From Pseudomonadota bacterium (GTDB lineage: Bacteria > Pseudomonadota > Gammaproteobacteria > Halothiobacillales > Halothiobacillaceae), in the NCBI GenBank assembly GCA_021795795.1, contig JAJYPA010000399.1, positions 1 through 7,609 on the forward strand: DNA of 7,609 nucleotides, read 5' to 3'. Shown piece by piece: positions 5,428-7,609 of the stretch (position 1 is the stretch's first letter; every line of letters begins with the position of its first letter). The notes beneath the pieces were generated by a model. It was not told where the DNA came from and did not search any database. It worked only from the letters and a program-made list of their open reading frames with translations. The position numbers were made by a program, and so were the translations under genes.

Positions 5428-5767
5428 TCTCTTTCCGGAAACCAAAAGTAGCGAAGCGCTCGAAGAGTATGCCCAGGTCTTCGCCCTGTATCGCAATCGC
5501 TATCCAAGGCTGACGTCGCCACAGGACTGGCGGGAAAACGGCAAGCTGGATTCCTGGGCGCATGAGATGGTTGCCGCCGTGCTTTTACCCGGGTGGCTTG
5601 CGGCGGGCGGATCCGAGAAGGCGTTCGCGGCGTTGCGAAAGGATTTCGTGGACGACGCGGAGCGGAATGGATGGCCGGAAAGTCCGCATTGGCCGAGTAC
5701 AAACGTGCTCGCCGACAACAAGCCTGAGTTTGCGGCAAAAACCGTTTGCAAAGATCCAGAAAGATAG
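5414..5767 (+). CDS. Hypothetical soluble protein
   Basis: A 117-residue protein starting MPTPDLFPETKSSEALEEYA. An ATG at 5393 is possible, but the near-perfect Shine-Dalgarno AAGGAGGT (5399-5406), lying inside the end of the transglycosylase gene, is 7 nt before 5414 and decides the start. The sequence is acidic and helical, with conserved-looking aromatic spots (YAQVFALYRNRYPRLTSPQDW, WAHEMVAAVLLPGWLAAGG), no membrane helix and no motif I recognise. The 14-nt overlap and strong ribosome site suggest it is made with the transglycosylase and may act with it. It is followed by an AT-rich promoter-like interval. Confidence 0.65.
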   Translation: MPTPDLFPETKSSEALEEYAQVFALYRNRYPRLTSPQDWRENGKLDSWAHEMVAAVLLPGWLAAGGSEKAFAALRKDFVDDAERNGWPESPHWPSTNVLADNKPEFAAKTVCKDPER

Positions 5768-5773
5768 TATATT
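5746..5773 (+). promoter_or_regulatory. Candidate sigma70 promoter in an AT-rich island
   Basis: TTGCAA (5746-5751) and TATATT (5768-5773) are separated by 16 nt and match the -35 and -10 consensus in four and five of six positions. Transcription would begin near 5780, upstream of the Shine-Dalgarno run AGGGGGGT before the ATG at 5812. The run of A and T (about 5757-5786) stands out in this GC-rich region. Confidence 0.4.
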
Positions 5774-5811
5774 TTATATTCATCATTCCTGACCTTTCAG
5801 GGGGGTCATTT

Positions 5812-6129
5812 ATGTCGCAGCGTGTACTGATCACCGGCGTCGGGTTGATTTTCGCGGCCAGTATGGACCGTCGGCCGCAACTGCTGGACCAATTTTGGCC
5901 GAGTGCCATCACCCAGGCGCACCCTCTGGCGTCCCTGCTGATCTGTCTGGGTACGGGCCTGGTGGTGTCCAGCCTTTTGTTTTCCGGCCTGAACGGTCTT
6001 TGGTGGACGCTTGGCGCCGTCATGCGGCGCTCTTTCTCTGACACAGGGCGGGCTTCCTTTTCAGGGCCGTCATCTGATTCGAGCAGAGGCGCCGATGGGT
6101 CAACCGTCCCGCCCGTAAAAAATATTTAG
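5812..6129 (+). CDS. Small membrane protein, probably two helices
   Basis: A 105-residue protein. Hydrophobic stretches lie at about 4-18 (RVLITGVGLIFAAS) and 38-70 (PLASLLICLGTGLVVSSLLF...WWTLGAV), followed by a Ser/Gly-rich, polar C-terminal tail (about 72-105). The start at 5812 follows a very strong GGGGGG Shine-Dalgarno. The frame could be extended to 5746, but that would include the promoter region and overlap the previous gene. No family is recognised; size and layout resemble small accessory membrane proteins of conjugative elements, holins or T4SS components, none of which can be chosen from sequence alone. It appears to start a new transcription unit leading towards the topoisomerase. 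Confidence 0.6.
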   Translation: MSQRVLITGVGLIFAASMDRRPQLLDQFWPSAITQAHPLASLLICLGTGLVVSSLLFSGLNGLWWTLGAVMRRSFSDTGRASFSGPSSDSSRGADGSTVPPVKNI

Positions 6130-6137
6130 TGGGAATT

Positions 6138-6208
6138 TTGGATCAGGCGCGTTTCGGGATTTTCCTTTTTCGTGGCCCAACTAGCTGAACGACACGCGCC
6201 TGATCCAA
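6138..6208. repeat. Perfect 15-bp inverted repeat with 41-nt spacer
   Basis: TTGGATCAGGCGCGT (6138-6152) and its exact reverse complement ACGCGCCTGATCCAA (6194-6208) flank 41 nt that show no strong internal pairing. The element occupies almost the whole gap between the small membrane protein and the next gene (the intergenic space is 6130-6238). No oligo-T follows the right arm, so it is not a normal intrinsic terminator; no target-site duplication is visible at its edges. It could form a long RNA hairpin, act as an attenuator, or be a paired operator for a dimeric protein. Confidence 0.85.
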
Positions 6209-6238
6209 GGTGCCCAAATGGACAAGAGGAGTTTACAG

Positions 6239-6514
6239 ATGAGCAGTTCGATTTATACGTTTTCTGTCATAGATGGGGTCATTTGCATTGAGGATTGCGA
6301 CGGCCCCAAATCTGTCACCAACGATATCGAGAATGTTCTGGACGATCTGGGGCGCTGCGGGATGGCGTTGGATGGTCCTGTCATCTATCGGGATTCGGAA
6401 GGGCTTTGGTCGGAGATTCGGCTTCAAAATGGGAAATTTCAGGCGTTCCATGGGCCGGAGTACGACACCAGAGAAGAGGCGATTGCGGCTATTGCCAAGG
6501 CGTTTGAGTTGTGA
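6239..6514 (+). CDS. Small acidic hypothetical protein coupled to the topoisomerase
   Basis: A 91-residue protein from the ATG at 6239, which has GAGGAG (6226-6231) as Shine-Dalgarno; the in-frame ATG at 6218 lacks one and would put that Shine-Dalgarno inside the gene. It begins with beta-like strands (SSIYTFSVIDGVICIEDCDG), has a helical acidic middle (NDIENVLDDLGRCG), then alternating strands around WSEIRLQNGKFQAF and a final amphipathic helix (TREEAIAAIAKAFEL). No family is recognised. Net charge is strongly negative, which is compatible with a DNA-mimic or protein-binding role, though that is speculation. The TGA overlaps the topoisomerase GTG (GTGA), so the two are translated together. 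Confidence 0.65.
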   Translation: MSSSIYTFSVIDGVICIEDCDGPKSVTNDIENVLDDLGRCGMALDGPVIYRDSEGLWSEIRLQNGKFQAFHGPEYDTREEAIAAIAKAFEL

Positions 6515-7609
6515 CCAAGTTGCTGATCGTCGAATCTCCGACTAAGGCCCATCACATTCAGGCGATGTTGGGTTCCGGGTGGTCGGTCAAGGCCACGGTG
6601 GGGCATATTCGGGATTTGCCCATCAAGGGAGACGCGGCCTATGTCCGCCCGCCGGATTTCAAACTGAACTACGAAATCACCGAGCGCGCCGGCAAAACCG
6701 TTCCCGCATTACGGGCCGCCGCTCGCGACGCGGAATCCGTGTATATCGCCACCGACCCGGATCGCGAAGGCGAGGCCATCGCCTGGCATGTCTGTCAGGT
6801 GTTGGGCATTAAACCCGGAGCGGCAAAGCGCGTGACCTATCAGGAGGTCACCGAGCCCGCTATCCGCAAGGCGATTGCCGCGCCCCGCACGGTCAATATG
6901 CCTCTGGTGGCGGCCCAGGAAGCGCGCCGCGCGTTGGATCGCATCGTCGGCTGGGAGGTGTCCGGTCCATTGTCGAACGCCATAGGATCCAGGGCCTCCG
7001 CCGGGCGGGTACAGACGCCGGCGCTGAGCCTGGTGGTCGCCCGTGAACAGGCGATTCGCCAATTCAAACCAACGCCTTGGTTTCAGGTTCTTGCCCATGT
7101 CGCAGGGAAAGACGCGGCCCCGGACTGGCGGGCCGTCTGGGTGGATGGAACCCAGGAAGGGGAATATTTCCAGGACAAGGCGCACGCGAAAGCGCTGGCC
7201 GATGCCCTGCCGTCCATGGCGCTGAAAGTCACCAAAGCGGAAACCAAGCCGGTTCGCAAGCCGCCGGCGCCGCCGTTCACCACCAGCTCCATGCAAATGG
7301 ACGGTGCCAGGGCGCTAAAAGCCCCGGTGGACGCCATCATGAAAGCGGCGCAATCCCTGTTTGAGCACGGTCACATCACCTATCACCGGACCGATAGCCC
7401 GAACCTCTCGGAAGAGGGGGAAGGCTTGCTGCGCGCCGCGCTGAAAAAGGAAAACCTGCCCCTGGTGGAGACCCCTCGCCGTTGGAAGTCCAAGGGTGGA
7501 GCGCAGGAGGCCCACGAGGCCATCCGTCCGACCAGGCCGATGGTGCGTCAGGCGGGGGAGAACGAGCTGGAGCAGGCTTTGTACGATCTGATCCGAAAGC
7601 GGGCGCTGG
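6511..7609 (+). CDS. topA: Type IA DNA topoisomerase (TopA-like), 3' end outside window
   Basis: 366 residues are visible and the frame runs off the right edge. The start is GTG overlapping the previous stop. The Toprim region has KLLIVESPTKAHHI (acidic Glu at 8) and YIATDPDREGEAIAWH (Asp82, Asp84, Glu86 bind Mg2+). Domain IV/II marks are RALDRIVGWEVSGPL and SAGRVQTPAL (163-170). The active-site strand HITYHRTDSPNLS places the catalytic tyrosine at 291 and the conserved Arg at 293, and QEAHEAIRPT follows at 332-341. Type IA enzymes cut one DNA strand through a 5'-phosphotyrosine and pass the other strand, relaxing negative supercoils or decatenating. The Toprim acidic motif and the tyrosine both lie about 28 residues earlier than in the E. 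coli TopA chain, so this is a compact variant of the kind found on plasmids and integrative elements rather than the chromosomal enzyme. Zinc-finger domains, if any, would lie beyond the window. Confidence 0.92.
   Translation, partial: MTKLLIVESPTKAHHIQAMLGSGWSVKATVGHIRDLPIKGDAAYVRPPDFKLNYEITERAGKTVPALRAAARDAESVYIATDPDREGEAIAWHVCQVLGIKPGAAKRVTYQEVTEPAIRKAIAAPRTVNMPLVAAQEARRALDRIVGWEVSGPLSNAIGSRASAGRVQTPALSLVVAREQAIRQFKPTPWFQVLAHVAGKDAAPDWRAVWVDGTQEGEYFQDKAHAKALADALPSMALKVTKAETKPVRKPPAPPFTTSSMQMDGARALKAPVDAIMKAAQSLFEHGHITYHRTDSPNLSEEGEGLLRAALKKENLPLVETPRRWKSKGGAQEAHEAIRPTRPMVRQAGENELEQALYDLIRKRAL

Noticed and set aside
5418..6044. 208-codon open frame on the minus strand
   Set aside because: It covers two plus-strand genes and the promoter island between them. 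Its composition is Arg/Pro-rich and no motif is visible.
6138..6208. Terminal inverted repeats of a small transposable element (MITE)
   Set aside because: The element is only 71 bp and no flanking target-site duplication is visible; a hairpin or operator is more likely.
6709..7296. 195-codon open frame on the minus strand
   Set aside because: It is antisense to the well-supported topoisomerase motifs, with Arg/Gly-rich composition typical of shadow frames.

Overview
The window reads as part of a mobile element from a GC-rich proteobacterium. All well-supported genes are on the + strand, tightly packed, and several start codons overlap the previous stop (GTGA or ATGA). The left half has phage logic: a Cro/YdaS-like repressor fragment, a CII-like activator, a C4-type antisense RNA, a BRO-N antirepressor, and an O-like/P-like replication gene pair. 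The right half looks more like plasmid or integrative-conjugative cargo: a six-helix membrane protein, an exported lytic transglycosylase, a small membrane protein and a TopA-type topoisomerase that runs off the right edge. The host genus cannot be fixed from this sequence. There is no integrase, capsid, terminase or recognisable conjugation ATPase in view, so prophage, phage-plasmid and ICE all remain possible.

Layout. Positions 1-495 hold the two small DNA-binding regulators. Positions 495-794 form a structured RNA region. Its left part (about 556-640) is a C4-like antisense RNA ending in an oligo-T run. Its right part is the antirepressor leader, which carries a two-part target complementary to the C4 RNA, and the same target is also complementary to the antirepressor's own ribosome-binding region. 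Positions 795-1448 encode the BRO-N antirepressor, followed by a small unknown ORF. Positions 1615-3533 encode the replication initiator and a probable helicase loader. The middle of the initiator gene is a distinctly AT-richer stretch with short repeats and is the best candidate for the replication origin, as in lambda gene O. Positions 3538-4062 hold small unknown genes.

Positions 4049-5767 hold the membrane protein, the transglycosylase and an unknown soluble protein. An AT-rich island at about 5746-5780 looks like a new promoter for the small membrane protein at 5812. A perfect 15-bp inverted repeat with a 41-nt spacer fills the gap at 6138-6208, before a small acidic protein that is translationally coupled to the topoisomerase.

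Working model (inference): the YdaS/CII pair and the C4 RNA set the lysogenic or silent state by controlling the antirepressor. When C4 control is lifted, antirepressor and replication genes are expressed from the same long transcript. The right-hand genes would then serve envelope passage and DNA topology during replication or transfer.
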